From Pedobacter sandarakinus (GTDB lineage Bacteria; Bacteroidota; Bacteroidia; Sphingobacteriales; Sphingobacteriaceae): DNA of 64,000 nucleotides. The notes below the pieces were generated by a model that ran no database searches, was not told where the DNA came from, and worked only from the letters and a program-made list of their open reading frames with translations. The stretch's first letter is position 1. The number at the start of each line of letters is the position of its first letter. Below are positions 55,295-64,000 of this stretch, one piece after another. Location of the stretch: positions 124,001-188,000 of the forward strand of contig NZ_JAPIVG010000002.1 of assembly GCF_026240095.1 (NCBI RefSeq). The letters run 5' to 3'. Made by a program: the position numbers and the translations under genes.

Positions 55295-57016
55295 ATGATG
55301 AAAAAATATTTCAAACATATAGCTGTTCTCTTAATCATTGTCGGCTTTGTATCTTGCAAAAAAGACTTCCTGGAAAGAACACCAGGTGTTGCCATTAGCG
55401 AAGAAGAAATTTTCGCAAATCCAGCGCTGGCCGCCAGGTTCGCTGATAATGCCTATAACTATCTTATTCATAAATACGTTCGTTTTAACGATCACCGTGG
55501 CTGTGTGGCTCAAGCATCAGACGAAGCTGTTTCTGGCAATTCTGAAGGAACAGTTACCTCTTTAAACCGTGGGTTATATCATGAGCATTCTACACAAGCA
55601 TCACTAAATGATATCGGGGACATTTGGGAAAGAATGTATATGGGGATAGCCATCACTAATAAGATGCTCGCCAGAATTAATGATGTACCACCTTCGCCAA
55701 ATGCAACAGTTCCTATTTTTAATCCAAAACGAGTAGAAGGGGAAATGAGGTTTATACGTGCCATGTCTTATTTCGAGTTAACGAAGAGATTTGGAGGTGT
55801 GCCATTGGTTGATAGGGTGTATGAAGTAAATGATGATATCAATCTGCCAAGAAAATCTTTTCAAGAAATTACCGATTTCATTTTGGCAGACTTAAATATA
55901 GCCGTTACAAAGCTAGGTACTGATGACGAATATGGTGCATCTAACTATGGTCGGCCTACCATTGGCGCTGCACAGGCGTTAAAGGCTCGTGTGTTGCTTT
56001 ATGCAGCAAGCCCTTTAAACAATCCATCAAATGATAAAGCTAAATGGAAAGCTGCTGCAGATGCCGCTTTGGTATTAATGGACGGAAGATACGCTTTGCA
56101 GGCATCCTATTCTGATATTTTAAATCTTCCAAATTCACCAGAATACATCATGATAAGGATAAAAGGTAATACACCCTTGGCCGGAGAAATGATGCAGGAT
56201 TTCTCCATGTCTCCAGGTTCTGGAGGTGCTCAAGGTCAGATGAATCCTACCCAAAACCATGTAGATATGTACGAAATGGCCAATGGAAAGCCAATTACGG
56301 ATCCAACCTCAGGCTATAATGCTGCCAATCCGTATGCTGGGAGGGAACCGCGTTTTTATGCCAATATCATTTATAACGATCTGCCCTGGCAGGGAAGAAG
56401 GATACAAATGTGGGCTACCGGTACAGCGCCAAATTTATCTTACGGTGTAGACTGGGATCCAAGAAATATTACCTATACCGCGACCAGATATTATTGCAAA
56501 AAATACTGGCCAGAGGTTTACAGAACTGTGGGTGGTAGTACAACTTTACTCAATTACATTTATTTCCGCTATGCAGAAATGCTATTAAATTACGCAGAAG
56601 CACAAAATGAATTTCTATCAGCTCCAGATGCAAGCGTTTACAATGCGTTAGTGCTTATTCGCCAGAGGGCTGGTATCGAAAGAGGTACCGGGGTTTATGG
56701 TTACGGCTTAAAAGATAACATGACTACCCTTGAAATGCGTGAAGCCATTAGACATGAGCGTGCTATTGAACTGGCTTTCGAAGATCATCGCTGGTACGAT
56801 ATTATGCGCTGGAAGATTGGAGCCACAACCATTGGCGTACCTATGAAAGGTATGGATGTATTTAGGAATAGCAATGGTTCTTTTACCTACACCGTATTTA
56901 CGTTAGGTAACAATTTCCAGAAAACCTGGAATGAAAGACAAAATCTTTACCCAATTCCTCGTCCGGAGATCTTTAAAAGCAAAGGAGTGTTAACTCAAAA
57001 TCCGGGCTGGGAGTAA
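55295..57016 (+). CDS. SusD-like lipoprotein, first of a tandem pair
   Basis: A 573-residue SusD-family lipoprotein with lipobox GFVSC (about residue 21). The SusD helical segments MRFIRAMSYFELTKRFGGVPLV (about 150-170), ARVLLYAASPLNNPS and AIRHERAIELAFEDHRWYDIMRWK near the end are plain; it ends NPGWE. It begins 1 bp after its SusC stop, so the two are translationally coupled. It binds the glycan imported by that SusC. Confidence 0.92.
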   Translation: MMKKYFKHIAVLLIIVGFVSCKKDFLERTPGVAISEEEIFANPALAARFADNAYNYLIHKYVRFNDHRGCVAQASDEAVSGNSEGTVTSLNRGLYHEHSTQASLNDIGDIWERMYMGIAITNKMLARINDVPPSPNATVPIFNPKRVEGEMRFIRAMSYFELTKRFGGVPLVDRVYEVNDDINLPRKSFQEITDFILADLNIAVTKLGTDDEYGASNYGRPTIGAAQALKARVLLYAASPLNNPSNDKAKWKAAADAALVLMDGRYALQASYSDILNLPNSPEYIMIRIKGNTPLAGEMMQDFSMSPGSGGAQGQMNPTQNHVDMYEMANGKPITDPTSGYNAANPYAGREPRFYANIIYNDLPWQGRRIQMWATGTAPNLSYGVDWDPRNITYTATRYYCKKYWPEVYRTVGGSTTLLNYIYFRYAEMLLNYAEAQNEFLSAPDASVYNALVLIRQRAGIERGTGVYGYGLKDNMTTLEMREAIRHERAIELAFEDHRWYDIMRWKIGATTIGVPMKGMDVFRNSNGSFTYTVFTLGNNFQKTWNERQNLYPIPRPEIFKSKGVLTQNPGWE

Positions 57017-57054
57017 GCTGTCTATTCATCTACGTTATAAGATCTTATTCAATT

Positions 57055-60000
57055 ATGAAATTATCAAAATTAAAATATATTATATGCCTGCTGTTTCTAT
57101 GGATGGCCGTATTAAACGTTTATGGGCAACAAAATCCTGATGAGCGAGTTACCATTAAAGGAAAGGTGATTGATCAGGATAAAAAACCAATCCCTGGTGT
57201 GGTGATCTCCATCCAGGAAGATAAGACAAATAGAACTGCAAATAGCAATGCCAATGGTGAGTATACCATCGAAACTTCAACTAGCGACGTTTTGGTTTTT
57301 AAAATGATGGGTTACGGAACCATCTATAAGCCAGCAGGAGAGGTGAATAACGTATCGATAACTTTAATTAGATCGTTAATAGATGCCGGGGATGATGATT
57401 TGGTATATATTCCGTTTGGTGTAAGAAAAAAGCGGGAGGTTACCGCCTCCATTAGCACGATTAAAGCAGAAAACTTAGCTCAAATTCCCTCGTCATCATT
57501 AACCAATGTTTTTACGGGCCGCCTACCAGGATTAAATATCTATCCAAGTGGTTCGCAGCAACCTGGGTACGATGAATCCAGCTTTCTGATTAGAGGAAGG
57601 TCATCTTACAACAGTAACCAGGAACCTTTAATTTTAGTTGATGGTATTGAGCGTAGTTTCACGGCCATGGACTTGGGTGAAATTGAAAGTGTAAGTGTTT
57701 TTAAGGATGCAGCAACTTTGGCTTGGTACGGGATGTATGCCGCTAACGGTGTAATCTATATTAAAACCAAACGTGGTAGTGCTACATCAACAAAAGTTAC
57801 GTTCGATGCACAAGCTGGGTTGCAAGCACCATTAAACATTGCGAGTCCTCTTGATGCCTTTACCTATGCAACGCTTTACAACGAGGCTTCAATAAACAGT
57901 GGTGGTGCAGCAATTTACGACGCTACCGCTTTGCAGGCATACCAAACAGGATCCGATCCAATCAAGTATCCGAATAATAATTTTGTTAAAGATTTTACTA
58001 AATCGGTAGCCCCAACGCAACGTTATGTAGCAAGCGTTAGTGGTGGTAACGCATTCATTAAATACTATACGTTGCTTAGCGCTTATCAGCAGGGCGGTTT
58101 TTACAAAGGTGGATTTAACGAAACGTATGATGCCAACACTAACTTTAGTAGGTATAACTTGCGAACCAATTTAGATTTGCATGTCAATAAAAATCTGGAT
58201 GTAGCTTTAGACATTGGCGGAAGAATTACAAACTTAACCTTCCCTAACCAGGGTACTGGTGCATTTTTAAACGCCGTTTATAGCACACCGGCAAATGCTT
58301 TTCCTGTAATAAATCCGAATGGCTCTTACGGAGGTACTTCGATTTTTCCAACCAGTAATCCTAAGGCAATGTTAGAGGCCAGGGGCGCAAGCACCGACCT
58401 GGTAAGAAATATGATCGCTACGATTAGTGCCAGACAGAAAATGAATGGGATTTTGAAAGGATTAACTGCAGAGCTTTTCTATGCTTATGATATTTCTGGT
58501 GCATACAGGTCGGGGTTCTCTCAAACTTATGAAACTTCTGAACTGTTGCCAAGCGGATTGTATCAAACGTATGGCACAGCCAACAAAGTAGATTATCAGC
58601 CGAATAGCTTTTCTGGCAACATTAGGAAAAGTGAGTTCTGGGCCGGCTTCGACTATGATAGAACTTTCGGAGAACATGATATCAAATTTAGTACCCGCAT
58701 ATCCAGACAAGTTTATTCCACTTTCGGAAATTTAGATGTGAAACGCCAGGGCATTTCCGGTAGGATGACGTATGGCTTTAAACAGCGTTATTTTATGGAC
58801 TTAACGGCAGGTTATTCTGGTTCAGAAAATTTTGCAGTGGGCAGAAGGTTTGGTTTCTTCCCCGCTGTTTCAGCAGGGTGGATCATCTCTGATGAGCATT
58901 TCATGCAAAGCTCAACAAGCTTTCTTGATTTCTTAAAATTAAGAGGTTCATATGGTTTGGTTGGTAATGATGCGATCGGTAACGCCAGAAGATTTGCTTT
59001 CAATGATTTCTTTGCCAGAAGCTCAACCGGATATACTTTCGGTACAGGCTACACAGGTGTTGGTGGTTCGGCACAGCTAGCCTTGGCAAATCCATTCTTA
59101 ACATGGGAAAAAGCCTATAAATCCAGTGCAGGATTTGATGCAAAGATGTTTAAACAAACACTTTCCATTAGTGCTGATTATTTTTACGAAAACAGAAAAG
59201 ATTTAGCAACGGGATCGCTATTGCCTAACATTTTAGGACAGAACCTGGTCTTTGTCAACGAAGGTCAGGCTTCTTACAAAGGATTTGAAACCGGTATCAA
59301 CTATAATAAAAAGATTGGTCAATTTAACTTGAATTTGTTTGGTAACTACACTTATCAGGTTAGTAAAATTTTGGCCATCAATGAAGCTGCAAACCTACCT
59401 GAATATCAAAAGGCCTTGGGTCGGCCAATTACAAGTGTAATATCTCCTGCTGCTACAGCAACAACAGGTGCGGGTTATATCAACAGCATGTTAATCTCCA
59501 ATGGTATTTTCCAAACTCAGGCAGAGATAGATGCTGCACCAACCCAACTTTTTTCAAGAGCTGTTAAGCCAGGAGATATTAGGTATGTAGACCAAAATGG
59601 CGATGGTTTAATTAATGATTTAGATCGGGTGAAAACTGATTTTAACTTTGTGCCTAAATCCGTGTTTGGATTTGGTGCCGGAATAGCGGTGAAGGGTTTC
59701 GATTTAAATTTTCTACTTCAAGGTACTTTGGGCAGCTCGATAACCATTCAGCAATTGGTTAACGCCGGTAATACTAATAATGGATTTTTAAATCAATTTA
59801 GTACAGATAGGTGGACACCAGACAATCCAAATGCAGCATTCCCACGCCTTTTACTATCAGATCGGGGAAACAACACTGTAAATTCAGATTTCTGGATCCG
59901 TTCTGGAGATTTTCTAAGATTAAAGAACGTTGAGCTTGGTTATGCGCTGCCAGATGCATTTGTGAGAAAACTCAAGCTGCAACAGGTGCGGTTTTATGTA

Positions 60001-60132
60001 GGCGGTTTAAATCTATTAACCTTTGATAAATTGGGTAACCTGGATATTGATCCAGAATTACCAGAATCGGGCTACAACTCGTCGTACCCTTATATGAAAA
60101 TCTATTCATTTGGTTTAAACTTGAAATTTTAA
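57055..60132 (+). CDS. SusC-like TonB-dependent transporter, second of a tandem pair, atypical TonB box
   Basis: A 1025-residue SusC-family protein with signal peptide (LLFLWMAVLNVYGQ), a carboxypeptidase-D-like domain (VTIKGKVIDQDKKPIPGVVISI), and the plug and barrel. Where other SusC proteins in this window read VVVVGYGxQKK, this one reads DDDLVYIPFGVRKKREVTAS, so the TonB box is unusual. The plug has DAATLAWYGMYAANGVIYIKTK. It follows the first SusD by 38 bp and shares one base with its own SusD (TAATG). It may be a divergent copy that is specialised for another oligosaccharide. Confidence 0.9.
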   Translation: MKLSKLKYIICLLFLWMAVLNVYGQQNPDERVTIKGKVIDQDKKPIPGVVISIQEDKTNRTANSNANGEYTIETSTSDVLVFKMMGYGTIYKPAGEVNNVSITLIRSLIDAGDDDLVYIPFGVRKKREVTASISTIKAENLAQIPSSSLTNVFTGRLPGLNIYPSGSQQPGYDESSFLIRGRSSYNSNQEPLILVDGIERSFTAMDLGEIESVSVFKDAATLAWYGMYAANGVIYIKTKRGSATSTKVTFDAQAGLQAPLNIASPLDAFTYATLYNEASINSGGAAIYDATALQAYQTGSDPIKYPNNNFVKDFTKSVAPTQRYVASVSGGNAFIKYYTLLSAYQQGGFYKGGFNETYDANTNFSRYNLRTNLDLHVNKNLDVALDIGGRITNLTFPNQGTGAFLNAVYSTPANAFPVINPNGSYGGTSIFPTSNPKAMLEARGASTDLVRNMIATISARQKMNGILKGLTAELFYAYDISGAYRSGFSQTYETSELLPSGLYQTYGTANKVDYQPNSFSGNIRKSEFWAGFDYDRTFGEHDIKFSTRISRQVYSTFGNLDVKRQGISGRMTYGFKQRYFMDLTAGYSGSENFAVGRRFGFFPAVSAGWIISDEHFMQSSTSFLDFLKLRGSYGLVGNDAIGNARRFAFNDFFARSSTGYTFGTGYTGVGGSAQLALANPFLTWEKAYKSSAGFDAKMFKQTLSISADYFYENRKDLATGSLLPNILGQNLVFVNEGQASYKGFETGINYNKKIGQFNLNLFGNYTYQVSKILAINEAANLPEYQKALGRPITSVISPAATATTGAGYINSMLISNGIFQTQAEIDAAPTQLFSRAVKPGDIRYVDQNGDGLINDLDRVKTDFNFVPKSVFGFGAGIAVKGFDLNFLLQGTLGSSITIQQLVNAGNTNNGFLNQFSTDRWTPDNPNAAFPRLLLSDRGNNTVNSDFWIRSGDFLRLKNVELGYALPDAFVRKLKLQQVRFYVGGLNLLTFDKLGNLDIDPELPESGYNSSYPYMKIYSFGLNLKF

Positions 60133-61889
60133 TGGTTAAGAAGATGAAAAATAATATATACTACATAATGCTCGCTGTAACTTTACTAACAGCAGGGTGC
60201 GAGAAAGATAAATTTCTTCAAGATGGATCGTTCAGTGGAACCAATGATGTTACCGAAGCTCAATTATGGGCTAATCCAGATTATGCTCGAAATTTTTTAA
60301 ATAACGTTTATGCATCTTTATCAGATAGATATAACCTTGGTGATGGAGCACTTCTGGCTTCAGCAACAGATGAAGCAGTTAATTCAAATTTAAATTCGGG
60401 GATTAACACATTTACCAATGGCACTTGGAGTGCAGCCAGACCGGTTGATGATGTATATAGTGAGATGTATGCAGGTATTCGAAAAGCAAATATGTTTTTA
60501 GAAAAAGCTAATGGTAGTGCAATTATTCCTATCGATGAAGTGCTGCCCGCCAATGTTGCCGCCAATCAAACCTACGATGCTCAAATACAACGTTTATTAG
60601 GTCAGGCTTATTTTCTAAGGGCATTTTTTCAATTCGAATTGCTAAAGCGTTATGGAAGTTTTGTAATTGTTACCAGAACACTCTCAGTTAGCGATGAGCT
60701 TGATTTGCCAAGAAATAGTTTTAACGAATGTGTAAAGCAGATTTCTGATGACTGTGAAGCCGCAATTGCAAGATTACCTTTATCACCCGTAGAATGGCGA
60801 ACAGTAGATAGAGGAAGAGCAACTCAAACGGCGGCAATGGCATTAAAAGCAAGGTTGTTGTTATACGCTGCTAGTCCACAGTACAACTTAACAAATGATA
60901 TCTCTAAATGGCAGGCAGCTGCTGATGCAGCCAAACGTTTAATGGATACCGGGAAACATGGTATTTATTCCTCTTATCCTAACATTTGGTTGTGGAATAC
61001 TGCAGGCGCATTTAACAACGAAACCATTTTCGCTACAGCTACTTTGAATACCACGTCTATTGAAACCAATAATGCTCCGGTTAGTTACGATGGCGCAAAC
61101 GGACGCACCAATCCTACCCAGGAAATGGTCGATGCTTTTGAGATGAGAACAACCGGTAAACCCATTACAGACGCATCTTCCGGCTACAATGAAGCTGCGC
61201 CATATACCAACAGAGATCCCAGGCTAGGTTTCACGGTTTTGTTCAATTCCGCATCCGTGCAACCAGCAGTAGCAGCTACCAACTTTAAATCTCGCCCTGT
61301 TGAAACTTTTGTTGGGGGTAAAGATGGTTTAGGATTAAATGTAAACGCCACCAAAACCGGTTATTATATGCGCAAGTATTTGAGTGAGAGTGCCTCCTGG
61401 GCAGGAACGACCACAAATATTCGCCGCCCCTGGATTTTCTTCAGGTATGCAGAGGTTTTATTGAACTATGCAGAAGCACTCAATGAGGCACAGGGGGCTG
61501 CTCAGGTTACAGAAATTTTAAGGGTAATAAATTTAATCAGAGCAAGAGCTGGTGTAGCAATGCCAGCTTTGCAAACTGCTAATCCGGCAGGCAATGGCTA
61601 TGTAGCCCCAACTCAAATAGAATTACGTAAAAGAATCAGAAACGAACGTAGGGTTGAATTGTGCTTCGAAGAACATCGCTTTTTCGACGTTAGGAGGTGG
61701 AAGGAAGGTGAAGCAACTTTTAATAAACAGGTAACTGGGATGAGAATTACACCAGTAACCGCTACCACCTTTACCTACACTCGTTTTACGGTTGATAACA
61801 GAGTGTTTTCTGCTAGGAACTACCTTTACCCAATTTCACAGAACGAATTAAACAGATCACCTAAACTTGGTCAAAATGCTGGTTATTAA
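60132..61889 (+). CDS. SusD-like lipoprotein, second of a tandem pair
   Basis: A 585-residue SusD-family lipoprotein with lipobox LTAGC (about residue 23). It has the family motifs YFLRAFFQFELLKRYGSFVIV, MALKARLLLYAASPQYN and RNERRVELCFEEHRFFDVRRWKEG, and ends QNAGY. The start ATG at 60132 uses the last base of the SusC stop; ATG at 60144 is also possible. A strong palindrome at 61893-61930 follows directly. Confidence 0.92.
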   Translation: MVKKMKNNIYYIMLAVTLLTAGCEKDKFLQDGSFSGTNDVTEAQLWANPDYARNFLNNVYASLSDRYNLGDGALLASATDEAVNSNLNSGINTFTNGTWSAARPVDDVYSEMYAGIRKANMFLEKANGSAIIPIDEVLPANVAANQTYDAQIQRLLGQAYFLRAFFQFELLKRYGSFVIVTRTLSVSDELDLPRNSFNECVKQISDDCEAAIARLPLSPVEWRTVDRGRATQTAAMALKARLLLYAASPQYNLTNDISKWQAAADAAKRLMDTGKHGIYSSYPNIWLWNTAGAFNNETIFATATLNTTSIETNNAPVSYDGANGRTNPTQEMVDAFEMRTTGKPITDASSGYNEAAPYTNRDPRLGFTVLFNSASVQPAVAATNFKSRPVETFVGGKDGLGLNVNATKTGYYMRKYLSESASWAGTTTNIRRPWIFFRYAEVLLNYAEALNEAQGAAQVTEILRVINLIRARAGVAMPALQTANPAGNGYVAPTQIELRKRIRNERRVELCFEEHRFFDVRRWKEGEATFNKQVTGMRITPVTATTFTYTRFTVDNRVFSARNYLYPISQNELNRSPKLGQNAGY

Positions 61890-61892
61890 AGT

Positions 61893-61930
61893 AGGTAAAC
61901 AAAGCGTAGTCGACTACGCTTTGTTTACCT
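61893..61930. terminator. Strong 38-bp palindrome after the second susD
   Basis: Perfect palindrome with centre GTCGAC and outer arms AGGTAAACAAAGCGTA. It begins 4 bp after the SusD stop and ends 57 bp before the GH2 start. No T-run follows, so it may terminate in part or stabilise the SusCD message, or work on both strands. Confidence 0.6.
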
Positions 61931-61987
61931 TAAATGATTAGCTGAAACGAATTTCATTCTGTTGCAACCATTAAATTATCAGATCCT

Positions 61988-64000
61988 ATGCGTCAAATAA
62001 CCTCGTTTTTGCTCATATTATTGCTATTCATTTCACATGGGTTTGCGCAACACGGGAGCAAAGTAATAAACCTTAACACTGGATGGCAATTTTACAAAGC
62101 AGGTAGTAAGATAAGGAGCACCGTGAACTTGCCACATACTTGGAACGCAAAAGATGTGATGGATGATGTACCAGGCTATTATAGGGGCGTAGGGTTCTAT
62201 AGAAAAAAACTCTCAATACCCTCAATTTATAGACACAAATCGGTGTCGCTTTATTTTGAAGGTGCTAACCAAAAAGTAAAAGTCTTCTTAAATGGAAGAG
62301 CTGTTGGTACGCATACCGGAGGCTATACGGGATTTAACATTCCCTTATCTGGCTTGAAATTTAGTGGGAGCGACGAAATCATGGTACAGGTAGATAATAG
62401 CTTCGATAATGATGTACCACCATTAACTGCCGATTTCACCTTCTTTGGGGGATTATATAGAAGCGTCTCTCTTATCATTTCAGAACCAGCTCATTTTAGT
62501 GATCGATCGTTTGGCAGTAGCGGTGTTTTCATCAACGGGGCCAATGTAAATAAATCTAAGGCAGATATATATATCAATGGTAATTTTTACAATAATGGTT
62601 TTGATAAACAGTTTTTTGTCGTTTCCATCTTAACTAACGCTAAAGGTAAAGTTATTGGGAGATCGACTATGAAAACTAAAGGTGGAAACATAGGTAACAT
62701 TGCCTTCCGTTTGCCGAAAATAGACGTATCAAATCCTACACTATGGTCGCCTGATCATCCATATCTGTACCGATGTACAACCAGGCTACTGGATGCAAAG
62801 TCTCTCGCAATATTAGATGAGGTAGTGACACCCATTGGTTTGAGGTTTTTTCGTTTTGATGTAAACGACGGTTTTTTTCTAAATGACCAACCCTGCAAAT
62901 TAATCGGAACGAGCAGACATCAGGATTTCGCAGGGTTAGGCAATGCAGTCTCTAAGAAGCTGCAAGTAAAAGACATCAAAATGATCAAAGACATGGGCGG
63001 GAATTTCTTGAGGGTTGCTCATTATCCCCAAGATCAGGCTGTTTTGAACGCATGCGACAGTCTCGGCATTTTAACATCTGTGGAAATTCCTATTGTTAAT
63101 GAGATTAGCGAAAGCAAGGCATTCACATCAAATGCGAAAAAGATGTTGCTGGAAATGATTAAACAAAACTATAATCATACAAGCATAATTATTTGGGCAT
63201 ACATGAATGAAGTATTACTTAAGATGCATTACACTAATGATGCTGAAAATAAGAAGAAGTATCTCGAACGTGTTGCCAATTTAGCCCGGGAGTTAGAGGA
63301 GATTACGCGATCAACTGATCCGACACGCTACACCATGATGTCAAACCATGGAGATGTAAATGGTTACATCAAAGCTGGATTGACAAAAATTCCTATGTTG
63401 GTTGGCTGGAATCTTTACCAGGGATGGTATGGCGGCAAGGCTGAGGATTTCGGTCCAAACTTAGACAAAATTCATCAGCTGCTTCCAGAAAAACCAATTC
63501 TAGTTACTGAGTATGGTGCCGATGTGGATCCTAGAATACATGCTTTCAATCCGTTAAGGTTTGATAAGAGTTTAGAATATGGAATGCATTATCACCAAAT
63601 ATATATCGAAGCTTTGCTAAAAAGAAAATTTGTAGCCGGAGCTGCGGTATGGAATTTAGCCGATTTCAATTCAGAATCACGGGAAGAAAGTATGCCACAT
63701 ATCAATAATAAAGGGCTGCTAACAATAGATCGTAAACCTAAAAATACCTATTATCTCTATAAAGCATATTTTCAGCGTTCTCCTTTTTTAAAAATTGGCA
63801 ATGGCTCGTGGGCGCACCGGAGTGGAATCGCCAAAAAAGGAGAGAACCATGTTAGCCAAATGGTACAGGTTTTAAGTAATACCGATACTGTTGAACTTTT
63901 TGCTAATGGCAAAAGCCTGGGAAAAAAAGTAGTGGTTGATCGCATTACCAACTGGGATTTTCCTTTCAAGGATAAAACAAATGAGCTTAGAGCAGTTTCA
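61988..64000 (+). CDS. GH2 beta-glycosidase (beta-galactosidase-like), incomplete at window end
   Basis: Family 2 glycoside hydrolase, 671 codons visible; the reading frame is open at 64000, so the gene continues. The start at 61988 gives signal peptide MRQITSFLLILLLFISHGFAQ. Domains: N-terminal jelly-roll (about 30-190; VNLPHTWNA, FYRKKLSIP), Ig-like (about 195-290), TIM barrel (about 300-600) with the GTSRHQD motif, acid/base E408 in YMNEVL and nucleophile E508 in VTEYGAD. These are the classic GH2 beta-galactosidase or beta-glucuronidase motifs, unlike the CsxA-type GH2 at 5338. Probably periplasmic, acting on oligosaccharides brought in by the tandem SusCD pairs. The exact sugar is unknown. 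Confidence 0.85.
   Translation, partial: MRQITSFLLILLLFISHGFAQHGSKVINLNTGWQFYKAGSKIRSTVNLPHTWNAKDVMDDVPGYYRGVGFYRKKLSIPSIYRHKSVSLYFEGANQKVKVFLNGRAVGTHTGGYTGFNIPLSGLKFSGSDEIMVQVDNSFDNDVPPLTADFTFFGGLYRSVSLIISEPAHFSDRSFGSSGVFINGANVNKSKADIYINGNFYNNGFDKQFFVVSILTNAKGKVIGRSTMKTKGGNIGNIAFRLPKIDVSNPTLWSPDHPYLYRCTTRLLDAKSLAILDEVVTPIGLRFFRFDVNDGFFLNDQPCKLIGTSRHQDFAGLGNAVSKKLQVKDIKMIKDMGGNFLRVAHYPQDQAVLNACDSLGILTSVEIPIVNEISESKAFTSNAKKMLLEMIKQNYNHTSIIIWAYMNEVLLKMHYTNDAENKKKYLERVANLARELEEITRSTDPTRYTMMSNHGDVNGYIKAGLTKIPMLVGWNLYQGWYGGKAEDFGPNLDKIHQLLPEKPILVTEYGADVDPRIHAFNPLRFDKSLEYGMHYHQIYIEALLKRKFVAGAAVWNLADFNSESREESMPHINNKGLLTIDRKPKNTYYLYKAYFQRSPFLKIGNGSWAHRSGIAKKGENHVSQMVQVLSNTDTVELFANGKSLGKKVVVDRITNWDFPFKDKTNELRAVS

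Noticed and set aside
1..64000. CRISPR arrays, insertion sequences and attachment sites
   Set aside because: No regularly spaced direct repeats, transposase-like protein or integrase was found.

Overview
The window is about 40% GC by eye, almost fully coding, and carries SusC/SusD pairs, many secreted glycoside hydrolases, Bacteroidetes-type promoters (TTTG / TAnnTTTG) and few Shine-Dalgarno sites. It looks like the chromosome of a soil or plant-associated Bacteroidota of the Sphingobacteriaceae (Pedobacter-like). No rRNA, tRNA, CRISPR array, transposase or prophage gene was seen.

Layout. 0.1-1.1 kb: lgt. 1.1-9.6 kb: a LacI-controlled sugar locus (FucP-type symporter, LacI regulator, ROK kinase, acetate-type transporter, GH2 exo-beta-glucosaminidase/mannosidase-like enzyme, GH43). 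Three perfect copies of the palindrome TAAATCGATTTA are probable operators. 10-12.7 kb: a DUF2254 membrane protein and a secreted GH13 enzyme. 12.85-19.5 kb: an unusual cluster of four glycosyltransferases, an acyl-CoA-dehydrogenase-like flavoenzyme and a PIG-L deacetylase fused to a NodS-like methyltransferase. It probably makes or modifies an unknown amino-sugar glycoconjugate and is the best candidate here for an undescribed system. 19.8-26.4 kb: a TetR-controlled RND efflux operon with three identical-type operators. 26.5-29.4 kb: a DUF3891 gene and a GH97 enzyme (minus strand). 29.5-35.0 kb: the mutagenesis cassette imuA-imuB-dnaE2 (minus strand).

35.3-51.3 kb: a complete alpha-mannan utilisation locus. 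A GntR/UTRA regulator diverges from an operon encoding a long mannose-6-phosphate isomerase, a sugar-porter MFS, SusC, SusD, a SusE-like lipoprotein, GH76, GH92, a second GH76 and a ROK kinase. The logic is: surface capture and endo-cleavage, SusCD import, periplasmic GH92/GH76 trimming, MFS uptake of mannose, phosphorylation by ROK, and isomerisation to fructose-6-phosphate. A good promoter with a GntR operator at its -7 box lies at 36145-36183, and an intrinsic terminator lies at about 51407-51438.

52.1-64.0 kb: a further polysaccharide locus with two tandem SusC/SusD pairs, followed by a strong hairpin and a GH2 gene that runs off the end of the window. All functions are inferred from the sequence read by eye; no database search was possible.
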